A DNA stretch of 64,000 nt from PRO6 sp049646625 (lineage in GTDB: Bacteria; Pseudomonadota; Alphaproteobacteria; Rhizobiales; Xanthobacteraceae): NCBI GenBank assembly GCA_049646625.1, contig JBARWE010000086.1:1-64000 (forward strand). The letters run 5' to 3'. The notes beneath the pieces were generated by a model, which saw only the letters and a program-made list of their open reading frames with translations, searched no databases and had not been told where the DNA came from. Positions 1 to 7,649 of this stretch are shown here, one piece after another (position 1 is the stretch's first letter; each line of letters begins with the position of its first letter). A program made the translations under genes and the position numbers.

Positions 1-211
1 GCGCGCCGCCGACCGGGGCGCCGAGACGTGGCGTGCCCTCGACCAGCGGCAGCGAGGCCGGATCGAGCGCCCTGATCCTGGCAAGACCCTGCGGCGACAG
101 CGCCTCGCCGGTCCAGTCCGCCACCTCGGCCGACAGGTCGCGCAGCCGGTTGTCGCCATCGATCAAGCCGGGCTTCTCGCGGCCGGCGGCGCCAAATCTC
201 ACCAGTTTCAT
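1..211 (-). CDS. Fumarylacetoacetate hydrolase family protein (N-terminal part, cut by window edge)
   Basis: Only the first 70 residues lie in the window. The start is the ATG at 209-211, and the protein begins MKLVRFGAAGREKPGLID, the typical opening of the small FAH-family hydratases/lyases (2-keto-4-pentenoate hydratase, ureidoglycolate lyase-like). The metal-binding catalytic core lies beyond the edge, so the substrate cannot be inferred. It follows the ABC importer genes on the same strand after a 69-base gap, which suggests it processes an imported carboxylate or amine-derived compound. Family call fairly sure, substrate unknown. Confidence 0.8.
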   Translation of the reverse strand, partial: MKLVRFGAAGREKPGLIDGDNRLRDLSAEVADWTGEALSPQGLARIRALDPASLPLVEGTPRLGAPVGGA

Positions 212-280
212 TTTTACTCCTGTTCCTGTCGTGAACGTGACATCACCCGCTATGCGGCCAACCGCGACGCGGTTCGGCAA

Positions 281-1354
281 TCAGCCGGCAGATGCGACGG
301 GGAAGACGGCAGCGCTTTCGGTCGCCCAGCCAAGGCGAACTTTCGAGCCGATCGGCAGCGCCGGGGCATCGTGACGCGCCTGAACGAAGAAGCGGGTGCC
401 ATCGTCGGCGTCGGCAATCAGGGTCTGGCGGTCGCCGAGAAACGTCATCGCCGCGACCTGCGCGCTGACCTCGTTCGGATACAGGTTGACTTGATCCGTC
501 ACCATCACCGCTTCCGGCCGAAGGAAATAGTCGACCTCGGCGGTTGCCGGCGCAGCCTGCGAGGTCGGCAATCCGAAATTGCCAAGCTTGCTGCTGAGCA
601 CGCCCTCGCCGCTCACCGTGCCACGCAGGAACGTTCCCTTGCCGATAAATCCGGCGACGTTGCGGGTCGCGGGCATGGAATAAAGCTGCTGCGGCGTCGA
701 GATCTGCTCGATCCGCCCATCGAACATCACGGCCACGCGGTCGGACATCGAGAGCGCCTCGTCCTGATCGTGGGTGACGAACACCGTGGTAATGTTCAGT
801 CGACGCAGCAATGCACGGATTTCGATCTGCAACTCCTCGCGCAACAATCGGTCGAGCGCGCCAAACGGTTCGTCGAGCAGCACCAGCGCCGGCTTGGTGA
901 CGAGCGCCCGCGCCAGCGCCACGCGCTGCTGCTGGCCGCCGCTAAGCTGGCGCGGCATGCGATCAAGCAGATGATCAACCTTGACCAGCCGCGCGCTGCT
1001 TTCGACTTCGCCGCGCGCGTCGGCCGCCCGCACCCCGCGCATCCGCAAGCCAAACCCGATATTGTCGGCAACGCTCAGATGCGGAAACAGCGCATAGTTC
1101 TGAAACACCATACCGATGTCGCGCCGCTCCGGCGGCAGCGCATCGATCCTGCGGCCGCGGATGAGGATTTCGCCGCCCGAGGGCGCCTCGAATCCGGCGA
1201 TCATCGACAGCGTGGTGGTCTTGCCGCAGCCGCTCGGCCCAAGCAGCGATACAAACTCGCCCTTGGCCAGCGTGAACGACACACCGCGCACGACGGTTAC
1301 ATCGCCGAACCGCTTCTCGATGGAACGAAGTTCGAGGTCAAAACTCTCACGCAT
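281..1354 (-). CDS. ABC transporter ATP-binding protein, spermidine/putrescine (PotA) type
   Basis: This is the cytoplasmic ATPase of a polyamine-type importer, about 357 residues. It has Walker A GPSGCGKTTTLSMI, signature LSGGQQQRVALARALV, Walker B LVLLDEPFGALD, the H-loop VFVTHDQDEA, and a C-terminal TOBE-like region of about 110 residues. I use the ATG at 1352-1354 (MRESFDLEL), not the longer frame, because it lies one base after the stop of the upstream permease gene, as expected for coupled genes. It is the fourth gene of the operon running from 4062 downward. Transport class is clear, and substrate (polyamine, amino acid or carboxylate) is not. Confidence 0.93.
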   Translation of the reverse strand: MRESFDLELRSIEKRFGDVTVVRGVSFTLAKGEFVSLLGPSGCGKTTTLSMIAGFEAPSGGEILIRGRRIDALPPERRDIGMVFQNYALFPHLSVADNIGFGLRMRGVRAADARGEVESSARLVKVDHLLDRMPRQLSGGQQQRVALARALVTKPALVLLDEPFGALDRLLREELQIEIRALLRRLNITTVFVTHDQDEALSMSDRVAVMFDGRIEQISTPQQLYSMPATRNVAGFIGKGTFLRGTVSGEGVLSSKLGNFGLPTSQAAPATAEVDYFLRPEAVMVTDQVNLYPNEVSAQVAAMTFLGDRQTLIADADDGTRFFVQARHDAPALPIGSKVRLGWATESAAVFPVASAG

Positions 1355-1355
1355 C

Positions 1356-2129
1356 CTACGACCTTTCGACCCGTCCGATCTTGCGGGCAGCAACGAGAAT
1401 GACGCCGATCATCGCCACCTGAACAACCGAGATGGTGGCCACCATCGGCTCGAAATTGTTGACCATGTAATTGAAGATGGCGACCGGCAGGGTGATGTTG
1501 TCCGCCGTGGTGATGAACAGCGACACCGGGATATTGGTGAACGACACAACGAACGCGAACGATACGCCAGCAATCAGGCCGGAGCGGATATACGGCAGCG
1601 TCACATAAAAGAAGGCCTGCCACGGCGCGGCGCCCGAGATACGCGCGGCACGCACCAGATTGGGCGGCATTCCGCGCAGCACCGCGAGCGTCACGCGCAG
1701 GATGTAGGGAATGGCGATCACCGTATGGCCGACGATCAGCGTCGTCAGCGACAGGTCGAGGCCGGCCGCGCTCCAGAAGAACAACAGCGCCAACCCGTAC
1801 ACCAGCCAGGGAATGGTAAACGACGACAGAAAGAACGGATAGGCGACCTGTTCGAGAAACCACCCGCCCCTGGCGATCACCAGCGCCGCAGGCACGGCGA
1901 CCAGTGCGCCGATCAGGCTGGAGGCGATGCCGACGATCAGGCTGTTCTTCAGCGCCAGCAGAATGGTCTGATTGGACCACATCTCGACGTACCAGCGCAG
2001 ACTATAGCCGCTGACAGGAAAGCGGATGTAGTCGCCCGGATCGAGCGAGACGGCGACCACGATCAGCAGCGGAAAGACGAAGACGACGCTGAGGATTGCG
2101 GAATAGATGCTGAGGTAGCGGAGCGACAT
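1356..2129 (-). CDS. ABC transporter permease, PotC type
   Basis: This is an inner-membrane permease of 257 residues, the usual size for the PotC subgroup. Hydrophobic segments are spread along its length, starting with an N-terminal helix around residues 7-30. An EAA-type cytoplasmic loop (RAARISGAAPWQAFFYVTLP) sits about 100 residues from the C-terminus and would contact the ATPase. The start ATG at 2127-2129 follows the preceding permease stop by one base. It would form the translocation pore as a heterodimer with the product of the next gene upstream. Confidence 0.92.
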   Translation of the reverse strand: MSLRYLSIYSAILSVVFVFPLLIVVAVSLDPGDYIRFPVSGYSLRWYVEMWSNQTILLALKNSLIVGIASSLIGALVAVPAALVIARGGWFLEQVAYPFFLSSFTIPWLVYGLALLFFWSAAGLDLSLTTLIVGHTVIAIPYILRVTLAVLRGMPPNLVRAARISGAAPWQAFFYVTLPYIRSGLIAGVSFAFVVSFTNIPVSLFITTADNITLPVAIFNYMVNNFEPMVATISVVQVAMIGVILVAARKIGRVERS

Positions 2130-2130
2130 A

Positions 2131-2991
2131 TCAGACGAGCGACTTCTCGCGCATGATGCGCATCTGGAACAGCATCACGACAATCGAAATAAGGATCAAT
2201 GCGACAGACAGCGTGGCGGCGAACGAACGATCGAACGATACCGTAATCTGCTCCCAGATCGCGATCGGCATCAACGTAAACCCCTGCCCGCCAAGCAGCA
2301 GCGGCAGCACGAACGCGCCGCAGACCTGGAGAAACACGATCAGAAAGCCGGCGGCAATCCCCGGAAGGCTGAGCGGCAGCACCACCTCGACAAAGGTTCT
2401 GATCGGCCCCGCGCCAAGAATGCGCGCGGCCTTCTCCAGCGACGGATCGATCTGCCGCACCACCGCTTCGATCGGCAGCACCATGAACGTAAACACCACA
2501 TGCACCATGGCGACGATCACCGCGCCCCAGCCGTAAAGCAACTGGAGCGGATCCTTGATCACCCCGCCCTGCAGCAACAGCGCGTTGATGAAGCCGGTCT
2601 TGCCGAGGATCACCATCCAGCCCAGCGTCACCATGTTCATGCCGACGGCCAGCGGCGTGAAGGTCAGAACCGCGTAAAGGCTGGTGAGCCGGCTGCGTGA
2701 ACGCGCCAGATAGTACCCGACCGGAAAGGCGAGGATGGCGGTCAGAACGGAGACGATGATGCCAAGAAGCAGCGTGTAGCCGACGACGCGGAGATAATAG
2801 ATATCGCCGATGAGCCTGGCATAGTGGCTGGTGGTGGCCGTGGAGAACGACCAGTTGCCCGGCACGATGCCAAAACTCATCGCCGCAAGAACGAGGCTGG
2901 GCAGCACATAGCCGACGATCACGATGATCGTGGCGGGCAGCAGCAGCACAATCCGTGCGAGCTGCCCGAGATCGGTCGACGACTTTGACAC
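2131..2991 (-). CDS. ABC transporter permease, PotB type
   Basis: This is an inner-membrane permease of 286 residues. It opens with a hydrophobic helix (IVLLLPATIIVIVGYVLPSL) and has the EAA-like loop EKAARILGAGPIRTFVEVVLP for docking the ATPase. The start is GTG at 2989-2991, preceded by GAGG at a suitable distance, and no in-frame ATG lies near. It lies 21 bases from the binding-protein gene and one base from the second permease gene, so all four transporter genes appear to be one transcript. Confidence 0.92.
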   Translation of the reverse strand: MSKSSTDLGQLARIVLLLPATIIVIVGYVLPSLVLAAMSFGIVPGNWSFSTATTSHYARLIGDIYYLRVVGYTLLLGIIVSVLTAILAFPVGYYLARSRSRLTSLYAVLTFTPLAVGMNMVTLGWMVILGKTGFINALLLQGGVIKDPLQLLYGWGAVIVAMVHVVFTFMVLPIEAVVRQIDPSLEKAARILGAGPIRTFVEVVLPLSLPGIAAGFLIVFLQVCGAFVLPLLLGGQGFTLMPIAIWEQITVSFDRSFAATLSVALILISIVVMLFQMRIMREKSLV

Positions 2992-3012
2992 GTCAGCCTC
3001 GTTTCGTTGCGA

Positions 3013-4062
3013 TCAGCCGCGAATCTCGCGATTCCAGCGATCGACGATGCGCGACGTCACCTTGGCCAGTTCGGCGTAAGGCGGCGTCACACCCTCGCTG
3101 AGCGGCATGACGTTGGGCTTCATGTTGTCAGGGATGATCACCTTGCGATTGGTCGGGGTGAAGTTGATCAGCTTGTAGTATTGCAGTTGCGGCTCGGGAT
3201 CGAGCAGCGTGTTCACCCATTCGAGGGCGAGCTTTTCGTTGCCGCCCTTGATGACCTGCGCCGGCGTCAGCACCACCACCGAGTTCGGACCAGGCCGGTT
3301 GAAGGCCAAGGCCGGATTCTTGTCGCCCATCATCGCCGTGATACGGCCGTCCCACAGATAGCCGATATCGACTTCCTTGGAGATCACCATGCGCTCGACT
3401 TCCAACGCAGTTGACCAAAACTTGACGACATACGGCTTGATCTTGCGCAGCGCCTCGAAGGCCGGATCGAGGTTATCGACGCTGCCGCCGAGCGCGGTGG
3501 CGAAGTGCCAGATGATGTGCGGCGCCCAGGGGTAGGAGATATCGGGCAACGTCACGGCGCGGCCGAATTCGCCCTTGGCAGCGCGCTCGAAGAACTCGGT
3601 CCACGTCTTGGGCGGCTGCGGCACTTTCTCGCGATTGTGGAACAGCGCCGAGGTCGAATACTGATACGATGCGCCGTAGTCATCGAACGGCTTGCGGAAC
3701 AGATCCGGCGTATCGGCAAGGTTCGGCACCTTGTCGGGGGTCAGCTTGACGACCAGCCCCTTGTCCTTCAGCGCGATGGCAAGCAGTTCGCTGTTGTCGA
3801 CGGCATCAAGCGGTGGCCGGTTGGGCTGCGCCTCGATCTGCGCGGTCCACTGCGACGGACCGCCCAGCACCACCCGCACCTCGGCCCCCGTCCGCTTCTT
3901 GAACAGCGGAATGAAGTGCTCGCGGATCGACTGCTCCCATTTTCCACCAAGACTGGTGATGGTTACGGAATTGCCCTGGGCGTGAACGAGCGAGCCGCCG
4001 CCCCACGCCAAGGCCCCTCCCGCCCCCATCAATTTCAAAACGTCGCGCCGGGTCGTCACCAT
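3013..4062 (-). CDS. ABC transporter substrate-binding protein, PotD/extracellular type 1-like, Tat-exported
   Basis: This is the periplasmic binding protein of the importer, about 349 residues. The N-terminus MVTTRRDVLKLMGAGGALAW carries a twin-arginine motif (RRDVLK) and a hydrophobic stretch ending near the VHAQG cleavage region, so Tat export is likely. I choose the ATG at 4060-4062, with AGGAGG just upstream, over the longer frame that would bury this signal. The body resembles the PotD/ABC-Fe binding class (SLGGKWEQSIREHFIPLFKK). It is first in the operon and faces the GntR gene divergently, so that regulator probably controls it. Confidence 0.92.
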   Translation of the reverse strand: MVTTRRDVLKLMGAGGALAWGGGSLVHAQGNSVTITSLGGKWEQSIREHFIPLFKKRTGAEVRVVLGGPSQWTAQIEAQPNRPPLDAVDNSELLAIALKDKGLVVKLTPDKVPNLADTPDLFRKPFDDYGASYQYSTSALFHNREKVPQPPKTWTEFFERAAKGEFGRAVTLPDISYPWAPHIIWHFATALGGSVDNLDPAFEALRKIKPYVVKFWSTALEVERMVISKEVDIGYLWDGRITAMMGDKNPALAFNRPGPNSVVVLTPAQVIKGGNEKLALEWVNTLLDPEPQLQYYKLINFTPTNRKVIIPDNMKPNVMPLSEGVTPPYAELAKVTSRIVDRWNREIRG

Positions 4063-4204
4063 GTTGCTCCCTCCTGTTGGCCGAATAATTGGATACGAAT
4101 TATCTGATGTTCGCAACATATTTATTTGATGACCAATCTTCTCATCATAAAAATACCAGTATTACATGAACAACCTGATTGTCTTTGGGGATTTACAGCG
4201 ATAT

Positions 4205-4220
4205 AAAGTGGATACACTTT
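4205..4220. promoter_or_regulatory. Candidate GntR operator (palindrome) in the divergent promoter
   Basis: A perfect 6-base inverted repeat, AAAGTG-GATA-CACTTT, lies 24 bases before the TTG start of the GntR gene, within the AT-rich space between the divergent transporter and regulator genes. FCD-type GntR proteins bind short palindromes near their own promoters, so this is the best operator candidate. The word TGGATAC also recurs near 4089-4095. Palindrome seen directly, function inferred. Confidence 0.5.
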
Positions 4221-4243
4221 TAACCGGCAATTAGGAGAGCCAC

Positions 4244-4942
4244 TTGGGAGGAACAGCGCAAAAAGCCGCTTATGCCTACCTGAAGGAGCAGATTCTCTCG
4301 GGCACGCTGGCCGCATCCATGCAGATCCGCCCCGAGCAGGTCGCCAAGGCGGTCGGGGTCAGCCGGATGCCGGTGCGTGAGGCGCTGCTCCAGCTTCATC
4401 TCGAAGGGCTTGTCACGTTCGGCGCCAACCGCAGGCCGTTCGTTACCGCCCGCTCGCCGAACCAGATCATCGAACTGTTCGAGATCCGCGTGGCGCTTGA
4501 GTGCCTCGCCGTGGCACGGGCGGTGCCGCATCTTACCGAAACGGACTTCGCCAACCTCGAAGCCCAGCTCAAACGCATGGACCGCGCCAGCAGCGACCGG
4601 CCGCTCTGGGTGCAACTTCACGCGCAGTTTCACGAGATGATCTACACGGCGGCCGGCATGCCGCATCTTCTCGCCGAGATCGCCCGCGCGCAGGAAGCGA
4701 TCCAGCCCTTCCTGATGATGTATATCGACCTCTACCACATGCCCGAAATGCCGGGCGTGGAGCACACCTCGCTGCTTCAACTGCTGCGCAAGCGCGACCC
4801 GAACCTCGCAGCCACCGCCCTTGCCGACCACATCCGCAGCGCGGCGTCGGGCGTCATCTATTTCATTCTGAGCGGTCGGCATTCAGGCGGCGAGACCCTC
4901 AGCCATATCGACCCCGTGCCGCTTAACATGGAGAAAAGGTAA
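4244..4942 (+). CDS. GntR family transcriptional regulator, FCD subfamily
   Basis: This is a DNA-binding regulator of 232 residues. An N-terminal winged helix-turn-helix (about 5-70, with VAKAVGVSRMPVREALLQLH as the recognition region) is followed by an all-helical FCD ligand domain holding the metal/ligand residues of the family (ARAVPHLTE, HAQFHEMIY, ADHIRSA). The start is TTG at 4244, supported by AGGAGA five bases upstream. It is divergent from the ABC importer and immediately upstream of a RidA-family gene. Probably a local repressor responding to the imported compound or its breakdown product. Confidence 0.92.
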   Translation: MGGTAQKAAYAYLKEQILSGTLAASMQIRPEQVAKAVGVSRMPVREALLQLHLEGLVTFGANRRPFVTARSPNQIIELFEIRVALECLAVARAVPHLTETDFANLEAQLKRMDRASSDRPLWVQLHAQFHEMIYTAAGMPHLLAEIARAQEAIQPFLMMYIDLYHMPEMPGVEHTSLLQLLRKRDPNLAATALADHIRSAASGVIYFILSGRHSGGETLSHIDPVPLNMEKR

Positions 4943-5347
4943 GTGTCCGCAAACAGCCAGCGTCAGGAGATTTCGGTCCCCGGCCTCAATCCGCCGATCA
5001 GCCACTACTGCGATGCGGTGCGCTTCGGCAATCTGCTGTTCATATCCGGCATGGCGCCGCTCGACGCCGATCTGAACGTCATCGGCGGTGACGACGTTGC
5101 GGCACAGGCCGAGGCGGTGTTCGCCGCGCTCGACAAGGTTCTGAAGCAGGCCGGCGCATCGTTCGCCGACATCCTCAAGGTCACGGTGCTGCTCACCGAC
5201 GTCAACGACCGCACCAAGATCAACCCGATCCGCCAGCGGTATTTTGGCTCGACCAAGCCGGCCTCGACCCTGTTCGAGGTCAGCCGCCTCGCCGTTCCGG
5301 GCATGAAGGTCGAGATCGAGGCAGTCGCCGGATTGCCCAACGGCTAG
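4943..5347 (+). CDS. RidA (YjgF/YER057c/UK114) family protein
   Basis: This cytosolic trimer-forming protein of 134 residues belongs to the RidA family, whose members hydrolyse reactive enamine/imine intermediates. The family pattern is clear: GNLLFISGMAPLD, VFAALDKVLKQAGASFADILKVTVLLTD, and the C-terminal motif VPGMKVEIEAVAG. The usual N-terminal-half and Arg positions near RPASTLFEV are replaced by KPASTLFEV, so an arginine that many active RidA proteins use to bind the substrate carboxylate appears to be lysine. GTG at 4943 abuts the GntR stop. Likely co-transcribed and serving the same catabolic route. Confidence 0.9.
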   Translation: MSANSQRQEISVPGLNPPISHYCDAVRFGNLLFISGMAPLDADLNVIGGDDVAAQAEAVFAALDKVLKQAGASFADILKVTVLLTDVNDRTKINPIRQRYFGSTKPASTLFEVSRLAVPGMKVEIEAVAGLPNG

Positions 5348-5800
5348 TATCGGCACGCCGCAGTCGTAGTGTTCGGATGAAAATCTCGATCATGCCTTCG
5401 CACGACTGCGACAACAAAATCCCCGGCGCGTCGTGGCTCTTGTGAATGGCCATGACGCGCCGGGCACCTGGCAGAACGCCGACCCATATTCGGCAACCGT
5501 GCAACCCGGCACACTTCAGCGGAACAGTGCCCCCTTCGCACGCTGCAATTTTCGCTTTGCTACGCGCGATCACGCCCAGACTCGCCGCGCATGCAGTCGG
5601 GCCAATCGCGTCAATACATTGCCCGCGATGAGGCGCGGATGGAAGCACGAACAACGCCGCCACGGCACCGTCCATCGGCCAAGCCGCTTCCCACCTGGAA
5701 AATGTTGACGCCGCTGAAAAACTGACGTGAATGGAGGGCGCTCCGGCCCGACGCCGCCGGGGCCTCCGTCGTCATCCCAGCCAGGCGGGAACAGTCTCCC
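5348..5800. other. Intergenic region without a recognisable gene
   Basis: About 450 bases separate the RidA gene and the binding-protein-like gene. Short open frames occur on both strands but none resembles a known protein, and none has a convincing ribosome site. The region just before 5801 stays open in the downstream frame back to a TGA near 5725 but contains no start codon and no signal peptide. Confidence 0.6.
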
Positions 5801-6517
5801 ATGGATTTCGAACAGGCGCGCCGCGATCTCACCACCGACGGCCGGCTCCGGGCAGCAATCAACCTCGGCAACCCGATTCTGGCCCAGGCCGTCCATGACG
5901 ACATCCGGGGCGTCACGGTGGACCTTGCCGGCGCACTGGCCGAGCGCCTCGACGCGCCGCTCGATCTGGTGCGGTTTTCCTCCGCACGCTACGTCGTCGA
6001 GAACGTGCACAACGAGGCGCTCAACGTGGCGTTCCTCGCCATCGATCCGAGGCGCGCGAACGAACTGAGCTTCACCGCTCCTTACGTCCTTCTGGAGGGT
6101 AACTATGTCGTTCGCGACGACGCACCGGTGCAAGCGAACGAGGATATCGACCAGACGGGCCGCTCGATCGGCGTCGTCAAAGGCTCGGCCTACGACCTCC
6201 ACCTCACCGCGACGCTCAAGAACGCGACCATCGTTCGCCATGCGGCGCACGAGGAGGCCGTCACGGCGTTCAGGAACAAAAATCTGACGGCCATCGCCGG
6301 CATCCGCCAGCCCATGGCCGATCTTGCCGGCAGCAACCCAGGGCTGAGGCTGATCGAAACGCCGTTCATGACCATCCGGCAGGCGATGGCCGTTCCGAGG
6401 GGGCGGCCTGCGGGCCTCGCCTACCTCAACCTGTTCCTCGATGAGATGAGGCGCTCGGGCTTCGTGGCCGACGCCCTTGAACGAAGCGGCCAGAGCAAGG
6501 CGGCGACCGTTCCATGA
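5801..6517 (+). CDS. Solute-binding protein family 3-like protein lacking a signal peptide
   Basis: This 238-residue protein resembles the amino-acid ABC binding fold (SBP_bac_3): GRLRAAINLGNP near the start, a lobe with DLAGALAERLDAPLDLVRF, ELSFTAPYVLLEGNYVV, then IGVVKGSAYDLHL and RQPMADLAGSNPGLRL. It has neither an export signal nor a lipobox, and no transporter genes flank it. The ATG at 5801 is the first start in the frame. It may be cytoplasmic (a sensor- or cyclohexadienyl dehydratase-like use of the fold) or a truncated remnant. The fold assignment is good, the role unknown. Confidence 0.7.
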   Translation: MDFEQARRDLTTDGRLRAAINLGNPILAQAVHDDIRGVTVDLAGALAERLDAPLDLVRFSSARYVVENVHNEALNVAFLAIDPRRANELSFTAPYVLLEGNYVVRDDAPVQANEDIDQTGRSIGVVKGSAYDLHLTATLKNATIVRHAAHEEAVTAFRNKNLTAIAGIRQPMADLAGSNPGLRLIETPFMTIRQAMAVPRGRPAGLAYLNLFLDEMRRSGFVADALERSGQSKAATVP

Positions 6518-6652
6518 CCCACGATATCGGGCAACCTGGCGCGCCACTATGATGACCGTTTTCGTCACCGGCTCCAGCGGCGGCAAAGCAGGACGTTCGA
6601 ACGGCCCACGCAACTTTCATGCGTTTACCAGTGCGGCGAGGTGTGACAGGCC

Positions 6653-7345
6653 ATGACCGGTTTCAGAGTAATCGAACTGCGCATCGGCCGTGCCGCGCCG
6701 CTCGGGACATCGGGCATGCTGAGCGCCATCGACAAGCATCAGGTTCACGAGGCCGTGCCGGCCGGCAACCTCGGCTTTGCGGGAGACGAGCAGGCCGATC
6801 GCAAACACCACGGCGGGGCCGACAAGGCGATCCATGCCTACGCGATCTCTCACTTCCCGACATGGGCGGGCGAATTACCGGAGCGCGCCGACCGCTTCCG
6901 GCCCGGCGCCTTCGGCGAGAATCTGGTCGTTGACGGCGCCAGCGAAGCCGATGTCTGCCTGGGAGACCAGTGGCGCATCGGCGCGGCCCTACTTGAGGTC
7001 AGCCAGGGCCGGCAACCATGCTGGAAGCTGAACCTGCGCTTCGACGTCGCGGACATGGCCCGCAGGGTTCAGGACACCGGGCGCACCGGCTGGTATTTCC
7101 GGGTTATCGAACCTGGCCTGATCGCCGCCGGCGATGACGGCAGGCTGATCGCCAGGCCAAACCCGACATGGTTCCTCACCCGCGTCTCGCACCTGTTCTA
7201 TCATGACCGGATGAACCGGCCGGCGCTTGCCGAACTGGCCGAACTCCCCGGACTGCCCGAGAACTGGCGCCGGCTGGCCAAGGCCCGTCTCAGGTCCGGC
7301 GAGATCGAGGACTGGTCGCGCCGGATCGAAACCCCTGTCATCTAG
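6653..7345 (+). CDS. MOSC domain-containing protein, YiiM-like
   Basis: This cytosolic protein of 230 residues has the MOSC (molybdenum cofactor sulfurase C-terminal) fold. Residues 40-60 hold GDEQADRKHHGGADKAIHAY, the conserved block of the YiiM branch, followed by RPGAFGENLVVDGASEADVCLGDQWRIG and SQGRQPCWKL with the conserved cysteine. YiiM-type proteins take part in Mo-enzyme reductions such as N-hydroxylated base detoxification. The C-terminal 70 residues match the usual YiiM 3-alpha extension. It stands alone on the plus strand. Confidence 0.85.
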   Translation: MTGFRVIELRIGRAAPLGTSGMLSAIDKHQVHEAVPAGNLGFAGDEQADRKHHGGADKAIHAYAISHFPTWAGELPERADRFRPGAFGENLVVDGASEADVCLGDQWRIGAALLEVSQGRQPCWKLNLRFDVADMARRVQDTGRTGWYFRVIEPGLIAAGDDGRLIARPNPTWFLTRVSHLFYHDRMNRPALAELAELPGLPENWRRLAKARLRSGEIEDWSRRIETPVI

Positions 7346-7649
7346 AGTGGTTCGGGCTTACGGAATCGGGCGACGCACCGGGATAATTTCCATCATATTC
7401 GTGCTTGCCGCCTGCACCCACGTCTTGCAGCATGTCCGCAACCGACACCGGATGGCCGGGACGACGCCCGGCTATGACGGCGGCTCAACCCGATTGCAAC
7501 AGTCTCTTATCTCGCGCTTGATGCAGCGCAAGGCTCGGACGCATGGAATGGTGTGAGATTTTTTCCGCATCGATACGATCGTGAGCACAGGCCCCGAAAA
7601 GCGCCCGTGGCTCACCCGACAAGCCCCGCAACAACGGTGAGCAGCGGCC
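7346..7649. other. Intergenic region upstream of the acyl-CoA synthetase-GNAT gene
   Basis: Just over 300 bases contain no credible gene. The only signal I see is the FixK-like site at 7518-7531, described separately. Confidence 0.6.
7518..7531 (+). promoter_or_regulatory. Candidate FixK/FNR box (degenerate) upstream of the synthetase-GNAT gene
   Basis: TTGATGCAGCGCAA fits TTGA-N6-KCAA, the relaxed Bradyrhizobium-type FixK2 consensus, with one change from the symmetrical TTGA-N6-TCAA. It lies 118 bases before the ATG at 7650, farther than the other boxes in this window. Weakest of the set. Confidence 0.4.

Noticed and set aside
5433..5708. Open frame of 91 codons between the RidA and binding-protein genes
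   Set aside because: The product resembles nothing known and is rich in Arg/His as expected of random GC-rich sequence.
7343..7375. TCTAGAGTGG after the MOSC gene resembling the repeat end
   Set aside because: The likeness stops after about ten bases and no partner end is present.
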